Shown here: one piece after another, positions 16,118-26,432 of the stretch
Layout: every line of letters begins with the position of its first letter
How positions within the stretch are numbered: position 1 is the stretch's first letter
DNA from: Luteimonas cucumeris
GTDB taxonomy: Bacteria > Pseudomonadota > Gammaproteobacteria > Xanthomonadales > Xanthomonadaceae
Assembly: GCF_007830035.1 (NCBI RefSeq)
Contig: NZ_VLKN01000005.1
Span: 124,001 to 188,000, forward strand
DNA: 64,000 nt
Reading direction: 5' to 3'
The notes under the pieces: generated by a model
Databases searched by the model: none
Told to the model about the DNA's origin: nothing
What the model saw: only the letters and a program-made list of their open reading frames with translations
Translations under genes and position numbers: made by a program

Positions 16118-16562
16118 TCTGCACATCCCCGACGGCGTCGGCGATCGACAGCTCGTTGTCCAGGCCGCGCACGCCCTGCATTGCCGCTAACGCCTCGGTC
16201 AGTGATTCGGCGTCCGCCTGCGGCACGCTGCCGCGAAGCACGACATGTCCGTGGCGCACGTCGACCTGCACCGCGCCGGGGTGCGCGATCAGGCGGCCGA
16301 GCCGTGCACGGATCCGGTCGTGAAGCCGGCTGTCGTCGACTTCGCGGCGCGACAACTTCGCCCGCGTCCTGGCGACCGCTCCCTGCATGCGATCGGCCGC
16401 GCGCCTGGATTTGGCGCGACCATACCTCTCGATGTCGTGGACGGCCGCGGTCCCCTTGTCGCGCACCATGGCCCGGCGGCGGCGCCCGACCGCGGGATCC
16501 AGGTAATACATCGCCACCGCGCCCAGGGTGAATGCGGTGGCAAGCTTGAATACGTTGTTCAT
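16107..16562 (-). CDS. BON-domain protein with N-terminal membrane anchor
   Basis: A 151-residue protein. The N-terminus FKLATAFTLGAVAMYYLDPAVGRRRR is a YtxH/YtjA-like transmembrane or anchor helix that ends in a basic stop-transfer patch; the C-terminal half (about 80-145) is a BON domain (DSRLHDRIRARLGRLIAHPGAV, VVLRGSVPQADAE, GLDNELSI). The gene converges with the debranching gene and overlaps its 3' end. BON proteins of this shape are envelope stress proteins. It differs from the large BON protein at 5296 in carrying an anchor and no low-complexity part. Confidence 0.88.
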   Translation of the reverse strand: MNNVFKLATAFTLGAVAMYYLDPAVGRRRRAMVRDKGTAAVHDIERYGRAKSRRAADRMQGAVARTRAKLSRREVDDSRLHDRIRARLGRLIAHPGAVQVDVRHGHVVLRGSVPQADAESLTEALAAMQGVRGLDNELSIADAVGDVQTTA

Positions 16563-16610
16563 CGATCTCCTCCATTGCAGCGCTTGCAGTGAAACGAAAG
16601 GCTCGGATGT

Positions 16611-17180
16611 CTACTGCCTGGCGGCCACGGGTTTTCCGTCTGCCTGCAGCAACGACCAGCTGCCCCATTGATCCTCGACGCCATGGCCTGCGGTACGTCC
16701 CGCGCCGCGGTCGGCGGCATAGCGGTACACCGGATGTCCGGCGTAGGTGACGTGCAACGCGCCATTGGTGCGGGCGAGCATGCCCAGCTTTTCGGCCTGG
16801 ATGCCTTCGCCGGCGACCGGTCGCGCCTGCGTTGCCAGCACCGGCGGCCATGCCTCTTCGCAGGCGGTATCGCATTTGGTGCCGTCTTCGTTGCCGCGCA
16901 GGAAATAGACGGCGCTGCCAGCGCGGTCCGTGACATGACCTGGAGATCCGTCCGCAGTGGCCGTCGCTTTCAGGCTCACCTCCGAGGTGTCCGGAACGCC
17001 TTGCGTACCGGTACCGTCCGGCGCGTTGGGTTGGGGCGTCGGTCGCGTCGAAGACTGCGTTGAAGGCTGTGATTCAGGCTGGCCGCGCGTCACCGACGGC
17101 GCGGCGTCTTCGCCACGCCGGCAAGCGGGCAGGGCCATGACGAAGGACAGCGCCAGCCCGAGAGGCAAGATGTATTTCAT
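16611..17180 (-). CDS. Secreted lipoprotein with tandem COG4315-type repeats
   Basis: A 189-residue lipoprotein with signal peptide and lipobox LPAC (cysteine at residue 20), then a Pro/Gln/Ser/Thr-rich linker to about residue 70. The globular part has the two repeats of the Lipoprotein_15 family: GHVTDRAGSAVYFLRGNEDGT with CDTACEEAWPPVLA, and LHVTYAGHPVYRYAADRGAG with WGSWSLLQADG. The family is common in soil bacteria, with unknown function. It is transcribed 49 bp upstream of the BON gene and may be co-expressed with it. Confidence 0.88.
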   Translation of the reverse strand: MKYILPLGLALSFVMALPACRRGEDAAPSVTRGQPESQPSTQSSTRPTPQPNAPDGTGTQGVPDTSEVSLKATATADGSPGHVTDRAGSAVYFLRGNEDGTKCDTACEEAWPPVLATQARPVAGEGIQAEKLGMLARTNGALHVTYAGHPVYRYAADRGAGRTAGHGVEDQWGSWSLLQADGKPVAARQ

Positions 17181-17443
17181 GAAATCCTCCTGTTTTCGTT
17201 GGCGCGGTCTCCAGCATCGAAGTGCCGCGCACCGATCATCGCTGCGATTTCAGGTCGGACGGGCCGCGGCCGACGAGATGGAACATGCACCGGAACGCAT
17301 AACCGCCAAGTGAGATTGGAGTTATGAGGATGGCGAATCCGGCGGGGTATCTGCGAATATCCGCGTCGCGCAGCATATGCAGGCCGTGAAATTAGTTCAC
17401 TGCACGCCGGGATGCGGCAATCGATCCGCGCGCGGATTCCACG

Positions 17444-17626
17444 TTGCATCTGCGCTGGAGCGAACACGATGGTCCTCCGGTGCCGCCGCCGCGTCGCCGC
17501 GGCTTCGGCACGCGCCTGATCACCCAGGGCCTGCGCGACGAACTGGACTGCACGGTTTCACTGGACTTCAACGTCGCCGGCGTAGTCTGCACGCTGGATA
17601 TCCCGTTACCGGAGCCTGGGCCATGA
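17444..17626 (+). pseudogene. Truncated HWE-type histidine kinase remnant (C-terminal 60 codons)
   Basis: The 60-codon frame reads LRWSEHDGPPVPPP, RRGFGTRLI and ends GVVCTLDIPLPEP. This is the last part of an HWE/HisKA_2 kinase ATPase domain (G2-loop GFGTRLI and the terminal strands). The phosphoacceptor histidine and the N and G1 boxes are missing, and the frame has a TAG stop at 17393, so the rest of the kinase has been lost. The only available start is TTG. Its stop overlaps the ATG of the following receiver gene, the usual kinase-receiver arrangement, so this is the deleted partner of that regulator. Confidence 0.75.
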
Positions 17627-18006
17627 CGCCCGCCCGCATCCTGATGGTCGAGGACCAGATGCACCTGGCCATGATGCTCGAGGAGATCATGGCGGACGCC
17701 GGCTACGACGTGATCAGCGCCGGCAAGCTGGAGCGGGCGATGAAGCTGGCACGCGACATGCCGCTCGATGCGGCGATCCTGGACATCAATCTCGGCGACG
17801 GCATTACCGCCTATCCATTGGCGGACCTGCTGGAACGGCGTGGCGTGCCCTATGCATTCGCGTCCGGTTACAGCGAGTGCGATATCCCGCAGCCCTATCG
17901 CAGTCACCTGACTGTACACAAGCCGTACGCGCCGCAGGACATTCTGGCGGCGATCGGTTCGCTGCTTGCCGATGCGCCCGGGACCACGGGACGCGCTGCA
18001 ACGTGA
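17623..18006 (+). CDS. Single-domain response regulator downstream of a kinase remnant
   Basis: A 127-residue stand-alone receiver. The acidic pair is E10/D11, phosphoacceptor D54 (AAILDINLGDG), and switch residues lie in FASGYSECDI and VHKPY. The FASGY...HKPY layout is typical of receivers paired with HWE kinases. It begins on the ATGA overlap with the kinase remnant upstream. With its kinase gone it may now be driven by another kinase or be under relaxed selection; the receiver itself is intact. Confidence 0.88.
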   Translation: MTPARILMVEDQMHLAMMLEEIMADAGYDVISAGKLERAMKLARDMPLDAAILDINLGDGITAYPLADLLERRGVPYAFASGYSECDIPQPYRSHLTVHKPYAPQDILAAIGSLLADAPGTTGRAAT

Positions 18007-18090
18007 TGACGCACGGAACCGCGGACGCGGGCATGGATAGTCCGGGTGACATCATCCGATGACGATGGCCCGCAGGGAACGCGTCGGTTT

Positions 18091-18696
18091 CTAGCCTTGC
18101 GGCACGCCGGTCATGTCGGGCAACTGGTGCGCGATGCCCTTGTGGCAGTCGATGCAGGTGCGCTGGCCGGTGCCGAGGAACTGGCGATGGATCCGCGCCG
18201 GGCGCGAGGCCTGGCGGGTGAGGTCCATCGAGTCGTAGTCGTGGCAGTTGCGGCATTCCAGCGAGTCGTTGGCCTTCAGCCGCGCCCATTCGTGTTCGGC
18301 CAGCGTGCGGCGATGTTCGAGGAACTTCTGCCGCGTGTTGATGGTGCCGAAGATCTTGCCCCAGACCTCCTTGGAGGCCTGCATCTTGCGACCGATCTTG
18401 TCGGTCCATTCGTGCGGGACGTGGCAGTCCGGGCAGGTCGCACGCACGCCCGAGCGGTTGGTGTAGTGGATCGTGGTCTTGAGTTCCTCGAAAACGTTGT
18501 CGCGCATCTCGTGGCAACTGGTGCAGAACTTCTCGGTGTTGGTCGCTTCCAGCGCGGTATTGAAGCCGCCCCAGAACAGGATGCCGGCGATGAAGCCGCC
18601 GAGGGTCAGGAAACCCAGGCTGTAGTGGACGCTGGGCGAGCGGAGCGTCCGCCAGAACGGCGTCAGCCAGTCCCTGGCGCGCTGCGCCAGGCTCAT
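18091..18696 (-). CDS. napC: Tetraheme cytochrome c, NapC/NirT family
   Basis: A 201-residue membrane-anchored cytochrome. One N-terminal helix (about residues 24-45, [20 protein letters not shown]) anchors it to the inner membrane, and four heme sites follow: CTSCH, CPDCH, CRNCH and CIDCH. It passes electrons from the quinol pool to NapAB in the periplasm. I start it at ATG 18696, which overlaps the napB stop by 4 bp. It is the last gene of the operon napEFDABC. Confidence 0.96.
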   Translation of the reverse strand: MSLAQRARDWLTPFWRTLRSPSVHYSLGFLTLGGFIAGILFWGGFNTALEATNTEKFCTSCHEMRDNVFEELKTTIHYTNRSGVRATCPDCHVPHEWTDKIGRKMQASKEVWGKIFGTINTRQKFLEHRRTLAEHEWARLKANDSLECRNCHDYDSMDLTRQASRPARIHRQFLGTGQRTCIDCHKGIAHQLPDMTGVPQG

Positions 18697-19232
18697 TGCG
18701 GCAGCTCGCGTCGTGCGCGCTGCTCGGCGAGCACGCTGTCGATGTCCTTGAAGGTGTTGGCGACCAGCGGCTGCGCATCGGTCTGGGTGACGTGGCACTG
18801 CAGGCAGAAGTAGCGGCGGGTCGAAATCGTGGCGAGGAACTGGTTGTCGCGATCCATGTAGTGGGTGACGCTGACCTCCGGCGCCTGGAACTGCGGCGCG
18901 TTGGCGCGCGCGTGGCACAGCATGCAGCGGTTGGTGTGGAGCGTGACCTGGTAGCCGTCGGTGGTGTGGGGAATGGTCGGCGGCTGCATCGGGTACGCGC
19001 GGCCGCGGCGGACATCGAAGTTTTCGACGCGCGCCATCGGCAACGGCGAGACTTCTTCCATGATCGGCACATGGCGCCGGAGCGGATCGATGTCACGCGC
19101 CGGGTTGCCGCGCGCGCTGACCGGCTGCGAAGGCGGCGGCTGGTGCGCCCGTTCCGATCCGCGGTCGCACGCACCGATCCACGGCAACGTCGCGACCAGG
19201 CCTGTCAGCAGGAGAAAGCGGACTGCACGCAT
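18693..19232 (-). CDS. napB: Periplasmic nitrate reductase diheme subunit
   Basis: A 179-residue exported diheme cytochrome. The N-terminus has a hydrophobic signal ([20 protein letters not shown]), with a cysteine that could make it a lipoprotein, which is not usual for NapB. Heme sites are CMLCH and CLQCH, and the block [15 protein letters not shown] is characteristic. It takes electrons from NapC and delivers them to the NapA molybdenum site. It follows napA by 9 bp and overlaps napC by 4 bp. Confidence 0.96.
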   Translation of the reverse strand: MRAVRFLLLTGLVATLPWIGACDRGSERAHQPPPSQPVSARGNPARDIDPLRRHVPIMEEVSPLPMARVENFDVRRGRAYPMQPPTIPHTTDGYQVTLHTNRCMLCHARANAPQFQAPEVSVTHYMDRDNQFLATISTRRYFCLQCHVTQTDAQPLVANTFKDIDSVLAEQRARRELPQ

Positions 19233-19241
19233 GACGGGCTC

Positions 19242-21743
19242 CTAGGCAATCACCACTTTGACGGCGCATTTCTTGTAATCGGTCTGCTTGGAGATCGGAT
19301 CGGTGGCGTCCAGCGTGACCTTGTTGATCAGCTGCGCGGCGTCGAACCAGGGCACGAATACCAGCCCGCGCGGCATGCGGTTGCGCCCGCGCGTCTCGAT
19401 GCGGCTGCGCATCTCGCCGCGCCGCGATACCACCTTGACCTCTTCGCCACGCTTGAAGCCGCGTTGCCGGGCGTCGTCCGGATGCATGAACACCACCGCC
19501 GACGGGAACGAGCGGTAGAGCTCCGGTATGCGCATCGTCATCGATCCGGAATGCCAGTGTTCCAGCACGCGGCCGGTGACCAGCCACAGGTCGTATTCGT
19601 CGTCGGGCACTTCCGGTGGCGGCTCGTAGGGCAAGGCCCAGATCACCGCGCGGTTGTCGGGATTGCCGTAGAACTTGTGGCCTTCGCCGGACTTGACGTA
19701 CGGATCGGCGCCCTCGATGTAGCGCCGTCGCGTTTCCTTGCCATCGACCACCGGCCAGCGCAGGCCGCGCGCCTGGTGGTACATGTCGAATGGCGCCAGG
19801 TCGTGGCCATGGCCACGACCGAACTCGGCGTATTCCTCGAACAGGCCTTTCTGCACGTAGAAACCGAAGGCCTCCGACTCGTGGTTGGCATAGCCGGCCT
19901 CGATGTCGCTGGTCGGGAAACGGTCGACCTTGCCGTTGCGGAACAGCACCTCGAACAGGGTCTTGCCCTTGAACTGCGGATACGCGGCCAGGGTCTCGGC
20001 CGGCCAGCATTCGTCGGTGGTGAAGCGCCTGGAGAATTCCATCAGCTGCCACAGGTCGGAACGCGCCGAGCCCGGCGCATCGACCAGCTGGTGCCAGAAC
20101 TGGGTACGGCGTTCGGCGTTGCCGTAGGCGCCTTCCTTTTCCACCCACATCGCGGCGGGCAGGATCAGGTCGGCCGCCTGGCAGGTCACGGTCGGATAGG
20201 CATCGGAAACGACGATGAAGTTGTCGGGGTTGCGATAGCCCGGATAGGTCTCCTGCTCCAGGTTGGCCGCGGCCTGCATGTTGTTGTTGACCTGCACCCA
20301 GTACGCGTTGAGCTTGCCGTCCTTGAGCATGCGGTTCTGCTGCACCGCGTGGTAACCGTCCTTGGCCTGGATGGTGCCGGGCGGCACCTTCCAGATTTCC
20401 TCCGCGTGTCTGCGGTGCTCGGGATTGGCCACCACCATGTCCGCGGGCAGGCGATGACTGAAGGTGCCGACTTCGCGCGCGGTGCCGCACGCGGAAGGCT
20501 GCCCGGTCAGCGAGAACGGGCTGTTGCCCGGCGTGGAGATCTTCCCGGTCAGCAGGTGGATGTTGTAGACCATGTTGTTGGCCCACACGCCGCGCGTGTG
20601 CTGGTTGAAGCCCATCGTCCAGAACGACATCACCCTGACCTTCGGGTCGGCATACATCTCGGCCAGCTGCTCCAGCCAGCCGCGCTCGACGCCGCTCACC
20701 TCCACCGCTTTTTCCAGCGTGTACGGTGCGACGAAGGCCGCGAACTGCTCGAAGTCGATCACCTCGCCGCCATTGGGGTCCTTGGCGTGCTTGGCCTTGA
20801 CCTCCAGCGGATTGTCCGGGCGCAGGCCGTAGCCGATGTCGTCGTTGCCGCGCTTGAACGAGGTGTGCTTGTCGACGAATTCGCGGTTGACGCGCCCGCT
20901 CTGGATGATGTGGTTGGCGATGTAGTTGAGGATGACCAGGTCGGTCTGCGGCTTGAAGATGATCGGGGTGTCGGCCAGTTCGAAGCTGCGATGCTCGAAG
21001 GTCGACATCACCGCGACCCGCACGTGCGGATGCGACAGACGACGATCGGTGACGCGCGTCCACAGGATCGGATGCATCTCGGCCATGTTGCAGCCCCACA
21101 GCACGAACGCGTCGGCCGCCTCGATGTCGTCGTAGCTGCCCATCGGCTCGTCCATGCCGAAGGTGCGCATGAAGCCGCTCGCCGCCGACGCCATGCAATG
21201 GCGCGCGTTGGGATCGATGTTGTTGCTGCGGAAGCCGGCCTTCATCAGCTTGTTGGCGGCATAGCCTTCCCAGATGGTCCATTGCCCGGAACCGAACATG
21301 CCGATCGCGGCCGGTCCCTTCTCCTTGAGCACGCGCTTGAACTGCGCGGCCATCACGTCGAAGGCCTCGTCCCATTCGACCGGAGTGAACTCGCCATCCT
21401 TCGCGTACTGGCCGTTCTTCTTGCGCAGCATCGGCGTGGTCAGGCGGTCGCCGCCGTACAGGATCTTCGACAGGAAATAGCCCTTGACACAGTTCAGCCC
21501 GCGGTTGACCTCGGCGTGCACGTCGCCATGCGTGGCAACGATGCGGCCGTTGCTGACCGCGACGTTGATGCCGCAGCCGGTGCCGCAGTAGCGGCATGGT
21601 GCCTTGCTCCACTTCAGCGCGTTGGGATTGGCCTCGATGACGGCACCGGCGACTTCGGCGAGGCTGGCCGGCAATGGCAGGCCGGCGGCGGTGGCGGCCG
21701 TGGCGATGGCAGTGGTGCGGATGAATTCGCGACGCGTGGTCAT
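19242..21743 (-). CDS. napA: Periplasmic nitrate reductase, catalytic molybdopterin subunit
   Basis: An 833-residue bis-MGD oxidoreductase that reduces nitrate to nitrite in the periplasm. A Tat signal (TRREFIRTT, residues 3-11) precedes the [4Fe-4S] ligands C50, C53, C57 and C85 ([17 protein letters not shown]). C183 (NARHCMASA) is the molybdenum ligand. Length matches the family (about 830). I chose ATG 21743, at the 4-bp overlap with napD and directly before the Tat motif, rather than the longer open frame to 22094, which runs through napD and napF in another frame. Confidence 0.98.
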   Translation of the reverse strand: MTTRREFIRTTAIATAATAAGLPLPASLAEVAGAVIEANPNALKWSKAPCRYCGTGCGINVAVSNGRIVATHGDVHAEVNRGLNCVKGYFLSKILYGGDRLTTPMLRKKNGQYAKDGEFTPVEWDEAFDVMAAQFKRVLKEKGPAAIGMFGSGQWTIWEGYAANKLMKAGFRSNNIDPNARHCMASAASGFMRTFGMDEPMGSYDDIEAADAFVLWGCNMAEMHPILWTRVTDRRLSHPHVRVAVMSTFEHRSFELADTPIIFKPQTDLVILNYIANHIIQSGRVNREFVDKHTSFKRGNDDIGYGLRPDNPLEVKAKHAKDPNGGEVIDFEQFAAFVAPYTLEKAVEVSGVERGWLEQLAEMYADPKVRVMSFWTMGFNQHTRGVWANNMVYNIHLLTGKISTPGNSPFSLTGQPSACGTAREVGTFSHRLPADMVVANPEHRRHAEEIWKVPPGTIQAKDGYHAVQQNRMLKDGKLNAYWVQVNNNMQAAANLEQETYPGYRNPDNFIVVSDAYPTVTCQAADLILPAAMWVEKEGAYGNAERRTQFWHQLVDAPGSARSDLWQLMEFSRRFTTDECWPAETLAAYPQFKGKTLFEVLFRNGKVDRFPTSDIEAGYANHESEAFGFYVQKGLFEEYAEFGRGHGHDLAPFDMYHQARGLRWPVVDGKETRRRYIEGADPYVKSGEGHKFYGNPDNRAVIWALPYEPPPEVPDDEYDLWLVTGRVLEHWHSGSMTMRIPELYRSFPSAVVFMHPDDARQRGFKRGEEVKVVSRRGEMRSRIETRGRNRMPRGLVFVPWFDAAQLINKVTLDATDPISKQTDYKKCAVKVVIA

Positions 21744-22033
21744 GCCGGTTCTCCCTGGACCGAAGCGGATGCGATGGGGCGGTCGAGCATCGCGCGCGGC
21801 TCGACGTGGTGGTACACCAGATTGACGTTGAGCACGCCGGGCAGGTCGCGCAGCCGGTCGATGCTGGCCATCAGCCCGGCGGTGTCCGCGCTTTCCTGCA
21901 ACAGCACGCTCTGGATCCCACCCTGCAGCGCGATCTCCAGTCCCGGCGTCGACGCCACCATCGCTTCGAGCGCGGCGCATGCCGTGGGCCGATGCTGCAC
22001 CACCAGGCTGGCGATGTGCAGGTCGTCGGTCAT
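21740..22033 (-). CDS. napD: NapD chaperone for the NapA Tat signal
   Basis: A 97-residue ferredoxin-fold chaperone ([44 protein letters not shown]) that binds the NapA signal peptide and prevents premature export. The family usually measures 80-100 residues. It overlaps napF upstream and napA downstream, each by 4 bp, so translation is coupled. Confidence 0.95.
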   Translation of the reverse strand: MTDDLHIASLVVQHRPTACAALEAMVASTPGLEIALQGGIQSVLLQESADTAGLMASIDRLRDLPGVLNVNLVYHHVEPRAMLDRPIASASVQGEPA

Positions 22034-22548
22034 GGCGCGGCCCCGGGCTGGACGAGGGCGATGGCGGACACCGGGCAGGCCCTGATGCAGGCACCGCAAC
22101 CGGTGCAGCGTGCGCTGTCCAATTGCGGCTGCGACACGCCGCCGATCACGGGATGGAAGCGGATCGCCGACTCGCCGCAGGCATCGCGGCAGCTCGAACA
22201 GACCACGCCGCTGCGCGTCAGGCAGGCATCGCTGACCTCGGCGGTCCAGTGCCATGGTGATGCGACGCGCGCGCGGTCGATCGCGCCGGCGGCGCAGGCC
22301 GTCGCGCAATCGCCGCAGAAGGTGCATTCGCCTTGTTGCGGCTCGAAGATGGCGCGACCGTCAGCATCGCGCACAAGCACCTGTTCGGGACAGGCCGACA
22401 GGCAATCGCCGCAAGCGGTGCATGCGCGCAGGAAATCGGCCTCCGCCAGGGCCCAGGGCGGACGCGGCTGTGCTGGCCGGGCACGCAGTTCGCCACACAG
22501 GAGGGCGCGTCGACTCAGGCGGGGCAGCGGATCGGCGACAGCGGCCAC
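22030..22548 (-). CDS. napF: Ferredoxin-type protein NapF
   Basis: A 172-residue cytoplasmic iron-sulfur protein with four cysteine clusters: [31 protein letters not shown] and [12 protein letters not shown]. NapF acts in maturation of NapA before export. The start is GTG at 22548, three bases after the napE stop. It is the usual size for NapF. Confidence 0.95.
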   Translation of the reverse strand: MAAVADPLPRLSRRALLCGELRARPAQPRPPWALAEADFLRACTACGDCLSACPEQVLVRDADGRAIFEPQQGECTFCGDCATACAAGAIDRARVASPWHWTAEVSDACLTRSGVVCSSCRDACGESAIRFHPVIGGVSQPQLDSARCTGCGACIRACPVSAIALVQPGAAP

Positions 22549-22551
22549 CGG

Positions 22552-22710
22552 TCAGCTGCCTGGCGGCCCGTTGAAGATCTGCCAGATCCAGACCGCGAAA
22601 CCGTAGGCGGCGACGATTCCGATCGACAGCAGTGGAAACAGCACCACCGTCAGGAACAGGAAAAGGTTGCGCTCGCGGCGTTTTCCGGCGTCGTCGGATG
22701 GTGCGTGCAA
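22552..22710 (-). CDS. napE: NapE, small membrane protein of the nitrate reductase operon
   Basis: A short product of about 52 residues: KRRERNLFLFLTVVLFPLLSIG and a hydrophobic helix ending VWIWQIFNGPPGS, matching the NapE consensus of one transmembrane helix with a PPG tail. No ATG lies at the expected place; TTG 22710 gives the expected length, and upstream ATGs would add an unrelated Arg-rich leader. It opens the operon. Its role is unknown. No clear FNR or NarR/NarP box is visible upstream. Confidence 0.8.
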   Translation of the reverse strand: MHAPSDDAGKRRERNLFLFLTVVLFPLLSIGIVAAYGFAVWIWQIFNGPPGS

Positions 22711-22951
22711 GTGGCGTGTCCCCCTATCTGTACGACAGACTCGGTGACGGCTGCGATGAGGATAACGCCATGCTCGCGCCATGGCGTGAATGCGTTTACA
22801 CGCGGCTGCGTCCGGCGGCCGCCAGTTGCATGGCACGGGCACGGCTCGTGGGCATCTGCCCCGCAATCCGCACCGCAACTGAATGCTGCGCGCCGCCGTC
22901 ATCGCAAACAGTCCTAGAATGCGCAGCGGTGCAGTGCCGCAAGGAGTGTTC

Positions 22952-24481
22952 GTGCGACGTCGAGAAGTCATCCTGGCGGGAATGTCGTTGCCACTTGCGG
23001 GCCTGGTCGGCGGCAGCTGGTTGCGTGTCGCAGCTGCGGCGCCTGCCGACGCTGCAACACCATTCGATGACGGCACCGTGCCGACGCTGGCGCGCGAACT
23101 GGCCGCGCGACCTTTCCAGCCGCCCGACCGGGCGCTGCCGCCCGCACTCGACCGGATCGGTTACGACCAGTACCGCGACTATCGCTACAAAGCGGATCGC
23201 GCGCTATGGCGCGACGCCGGGCTGCCGTTCCAGGCGCAGTTCTTCCATCGCGGCTTCCTGCACAAGGACCGCGTCGACATCTACACCGTGCGCGACGGCA
23301 AGGCCGCCGTGTTCGCATATGCCACGGACCAGTTCACCTACGGACGCTCGCCGGTGCCCCAGGCGCAGGACCTGGGGTTCGCCGGATTCCGCCTGCATGC
23401 GCCGATCAACCGCCCGGATTACTTCGACGAGGTCGCGGTATTCCTAGGCGCCAGTTATTTCCGCGCCGTCGGCAAGGGTCAGGCCTATGGCTTGTCGGCG
23501 CGTGGCCTGGCGCTGAACACCGGCGACCCGCAGCCGGAGGAATTCCCGGTCTTCAAGGCGTTCTGGCTGGAGCGTCCGGCACCCGGTGCCGATGCCGTGG
23601 TGGTGCACGCGCTGCTCGACAGCCCCAGCGCGGCGGCGGCGTTCCGCTTTTCGATCCGGCCCGGCGTCGACACCATCTTCGACGTCGACATGCATCTGTA
23701 TCCGCGCGTCGAATTGGCGCATGCCGGCATCGCGCCGCTGACCAGCATGTTCGACTTCGACGCCAGCGACCGCCTCGGCATCGACGACTACCGCCCGGCC
23801 GTGCACGATTCCGATGGCCTGGCGATGTTGAACGGCCGCGGCGAGCAGGTGTGGCGGCCACTGCAGAATCCGCGTGCGGTGCAGATGAGCGCGTTCCAGG
23901 ACGAGAACCCGCGCGGCTTCGGATTGATGCAGCGCAAGCGCGCCTTCACCGACTACCTGGACCTGGAAGCCGACTACCAGAAGCGTCCGAGCTTGTGGGT
24001 GGAGCCGCGCGACGACTGGGGCAAGGGCGGGGTGATCCTGGTCGAGATCCCGACCGCAGACGAATACCACGACAACATCGTCGCGTTCTGGCGGCCGCAG
24101 CAGGCGCTGGCCGCCGGCAGCGAACATCGTTTCCGTTATCGCCTGCACTGGGGCCGGGACCATGCCTGGCAGCCGGAACTGGCGGTCGTCGCCAGCACCC
24201 GCATCGGCAAGGCCGCCAAGGCCGGCGTGCGCCTGATGGTGATCGAACTGGCCGGCGGACGACTCGCAAAACTGCCGGCCGATGCCAAGCCGCAGGTCGA
24301 TGCGCTGGCCTCGAAAGGTGAACTGCGCAATGCCGTGGCCTACCACAATCCCGAAAACGGCCACTGGCGGATGAGCTTCGAACTGGATCCGCGCGGGCAA
24401 TCGGATATCGAACTGCGCGCGCGCCTCACCGACGCTTCCGGCCCGTTGTCGGAAACCTGGCTGTATCGATGGAACGGATGA
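22952..24481 (+). CDS. opgD: Osmoregulated periplasmic glucan biosynthesis protein D
   Basis: A 509-residue periplasmic protein of the OpgG/OpgD family. The start is GTG 22952 with AAGGAG five bases upstream, giving an immediate Tat-type N-terminus [10 protein letters not shown] followed by a hydrophobic stretch; OpgD is known to be Tat-exported. Family blocks include [43 protein letters not shown] and [10 protein letters not shown]. It shapes or tailors the linear/branched glucan made by OpgH. It is divergent from the nap operon and overlaps opgH by 13 bp. Confidence 0.94.
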   Translation: MRRREVILAGMSLPLAGLVGGSWLRVAAAAPADAATPFDDGTVPTLARELAARPFQPPDRALPPALDRIGYDQYRDYRYKADRALWRDAGLPFQAQFFHRGFLHKDRVDIYTVRDGKAAVFAYATDQFTYGRSPVPQAQDLGFAGFRLHAPINRPDYFDEVAVFLGASYFRAVGKGQAYGLSARGLALNTGDPQPEEFPVFKAFWLERPAPGADAVVVHALLDSPSAAAAFRFSIRPGVDTIFDVDMHLYPRVELAHAGIAPLTSMFDFDASDRLGIDDYRPAVHDSDGLAMLNGRGEQVWRPLQNPRAVQMSAFQDENPRGFGLMQRKRAFTDYLDLEADYQKRPSLWVEPRDDWGKGGVILVEIPTADEYHDNIVAFWRPQQALAAGSEHRFRYRLHWGRDHAWQPELAVVASTRIGKAAKAGVRLMVIELAGGRLAKLPADAKPQVDALASKGELRNAVAYHNPENGHWRMSFELDPRGQSDIELRARLTDASGPLSETWLYRWNG

Positions 24482-26382
24482 TCGTTTCGTCGGCGCCGCC
24501 GGCGCTGGATGCCGCACGTGCGCCGCTGCTGCCGGCCGAATCGCCGTTGCCGATGCCGATCCAGTCGCTGCGCGAGGGCGAATCGCCGCGCGCCACGCTG
24601 CCGTCGACGCCGAATGGCATGCGCCTGCGGCGCACCGCGGTGATCGGCGGCGCCGCGGTGCTGACGCTGTTCGCGGCCTACCAGATCTGGTGGGTGTTGC
24701 GCGGCGCCGGCACCGACGTGCTGGAAACCCTGTTGCTGCTGCTGTTCATCGCCCTGTTCGCCTGGATCGCGCAGGCCTTCGTCAGCGCGGTCGCCGGCTT
24801 CGTGCTGCTGCTGTCGCGACGCCGCGCGCGCCTGGGCCTGTCGCCGCACGGCCCGCTGCCGGTGCTGTCCACGCGCACCGCGCTGCTGATGCCGACCTAC
24901 AACGAGGATCCCGAACGCCTGATGGCCGGATTGCAGGCGATCCATGAATCGATCGCGGCCACCGGCCAGGGCCGGCAGTTCGATTTCTTCGTGCTCAGCG
25001 ACAGCACTCGGCCGGCGATACAGGTCGCGGAAGAACAGGCCTTCCACGCACTGCGGGCACGGCTCGGTGACACGCAACACCTGTTCTACCGTCGTCGCAG
25101 CGACAACAGCGAGCGCAAGGCCGGCAACATCGCCGAATGGGTGCGCCGTTTCGGCGGAGCCTATCCGCAGATGCTGATCCTGGACGCCGACAGCCTGATG
25201 ACCGGCGACACCATCGTGCGCCTGGCCGGCGCGATGGAACGCCATGCCGATGTCGCGTTGATCCAGACCTTTCCGGTGGTCGTCAACGGCAACACCCTGT
25301 TCGCGCGCATGCAGCAGTTTTCCGGACGCGTGTACGGGCCGGTGGTCGCCTACGGCATCGCCTGGTGGCACGGAGCGGAAAGCAACTACTGGGGACACAA
25401 CGCGATCATCCGCACGCATGCGTTCGCCGCCCACGCCGGCCTGCCGGAACTGCGCGGCTACAAGCCGTTCGGCGGCACCGTGCTCAGCCATGATTTCGTC
25501 GAGGCGGCGTTGCTGCGTCGTGGCGGCTGGGCGCTGCACATGGTGCCGGGCCTGCCCGGCAGCTACGAGGAAGGACCGCCGTCGCTGACCGACATGCTGG
25601 TGCGCGACCGGCGCTGGTGCCAGGGCAACCTGCAGCATGGCGCGGTGCTGCCGGCCAAGGGCCTGCACTGGGTCAGCCGCTGGCACCTGTTGATCGGCAT
25701 TGGTCAGTACTTCACCGCGCCGATGTGGGCGATGCTGATGCTGATCGGCCTGGCGATCCCGCTGCACCAGGCCGGATTGACCTGGAACAACCTCGGCCTG
25801 CCCGGGTTTTCGCCGGTCGCGCACTGGCGCGCGATCGATCCGCAACGCTTCCTGTGGGTGTTCGTGTTCACCATGACCATCCTGCTGGCGCCGAAAATGC
25901 TGGGTTACATCGCGATGCTGTTCGATCGCGACCTGCGCCGCGGCAGCGGCGGTGCGCTTCGTTCCTTCCTCAGCCTGCTGCTGGAGACGCTGCTGGCGGC
26001 GTTGATGGCACCGATCACCATGTACGTGCAGTCGCGCGGCGTGGCCGAAGTGCTGGCCGGCCGCGATTCGGGCTGGGAAACCCAGCGCCGCGACGACGGC
26101 ACCTTGCCCTGGTCCGGGCTGGTGCGCAGTTACGGCGGCATGACGCTGTTCGGCCTGCTGGTCGGCGGCATCGCCTACGCGATCTCGCCAGCGCTGCTGG
26201 CATGGATGTCGCCTGTGATCGCCGGACTGGTGCTGTCGATCCCGATCGTCGCGCTGACCTCGGCGCGTGCGCCCGGACAGTGGCTGCGTCGACACGGCAT
26301 CTTCCGCATCCCCGAGGAAACCGCGCCGCCGCCGGTGCTGGCGCGCGCGTCGGAACTGCGCAGCAGGGCATCGGGCCAGTAA
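24469..26382 (+). CDS. opgH: Glucan biosynthesis glucosyltransferase H
   Basis: A 637-residue GT2 membrane glucosyltransferase that makes the beta-glucan backbone of osmoregulated periplasmic glucans. After two N-terminal helices (about 55-115) comes the cytoplasmic GT domain with [36 protein letters not shown] and DRRWCQGN (the processive RW motif), then C-terminal helices from about 410 on. It is shorter at both ends than E. coli OpgH (847 residues), as is common in Xanthomonadales. It overlaps the opgD stop by 13 bp. Confidence 0.95.
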   Translation: MERMIVSSAPPALDAARAPLLPAESPLPMPIQSLREGESPRATLPSTPNGMRLRRTAVIGGAAVLTLFAAYQIWWVLRGAGTDVLETLLLLLFIALFAWIAQAFVSAVAGFVLLLSRRRARLGLSPHGPLPVLSTRTALLMPTYNEDPERLMAGLQAIHESIAATGQGRQFDFFVLSDSTRPAIQVAEEQAFHALRARLGDTQHLFYRRRSDNSERKAGNIAEWVRRFGGAYPQMLILDADSLMTGDTIVRLAGAMERHADVALIQTFPVVVNGNTLFARMQQFSGRVYGPVVAYGIAWWHGAESNYWGHNAIIRTHAFAAHAGLPELRGYKPFGGTVLSHDFVEAALLRRGGWALHMVPGLPGSYEEGPPSLTDMLVRDRRWCQGNLQHGAVLPAKGLHWVSRWHLLIGIGQYFTAPMWAMLMLIGLAIPLHQAGLTWNNLGLPGFSPVAHWRAIDPQRFLWVFVFTMTILLAPKMLGYIAMLFDRDLRRGSGGALRSFLSLLLETLLAALMAPITMYVQSRGVAEVLAGRDSGWETQRRDDGTLPWSGLVRSYGGMTLFGLLVGGIAYAISPALLAWMSPVIAGLVLSIPIVALTSARAPGQWLRRHGIFRIPEETAPPPVLARASELRSRASGQ

Positions 26383-26432
26383 ACGGGCGACCCTGCAATT
26401 GGGGCACAATCGCGATCCTTGGGGAGGATGCG

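Noticed and set aside
18696-22085. Very long plus-strand open frame (1129 codons) opposite napA-napD
   Set aside because: It is antisense to the well-supported nap genes; composition is Arg/Gly/His/Val-rich as expected for a shadow frame in high-GC DNA, and no domain is visible.
22711-22951. Search for an FNR or NarP box between napE and opgD
   Set aside because: No TTGAT-N4-ATCAA-like palindrome could be found; anaerobic or nitrate control remains likely but is not shown by the sequence.
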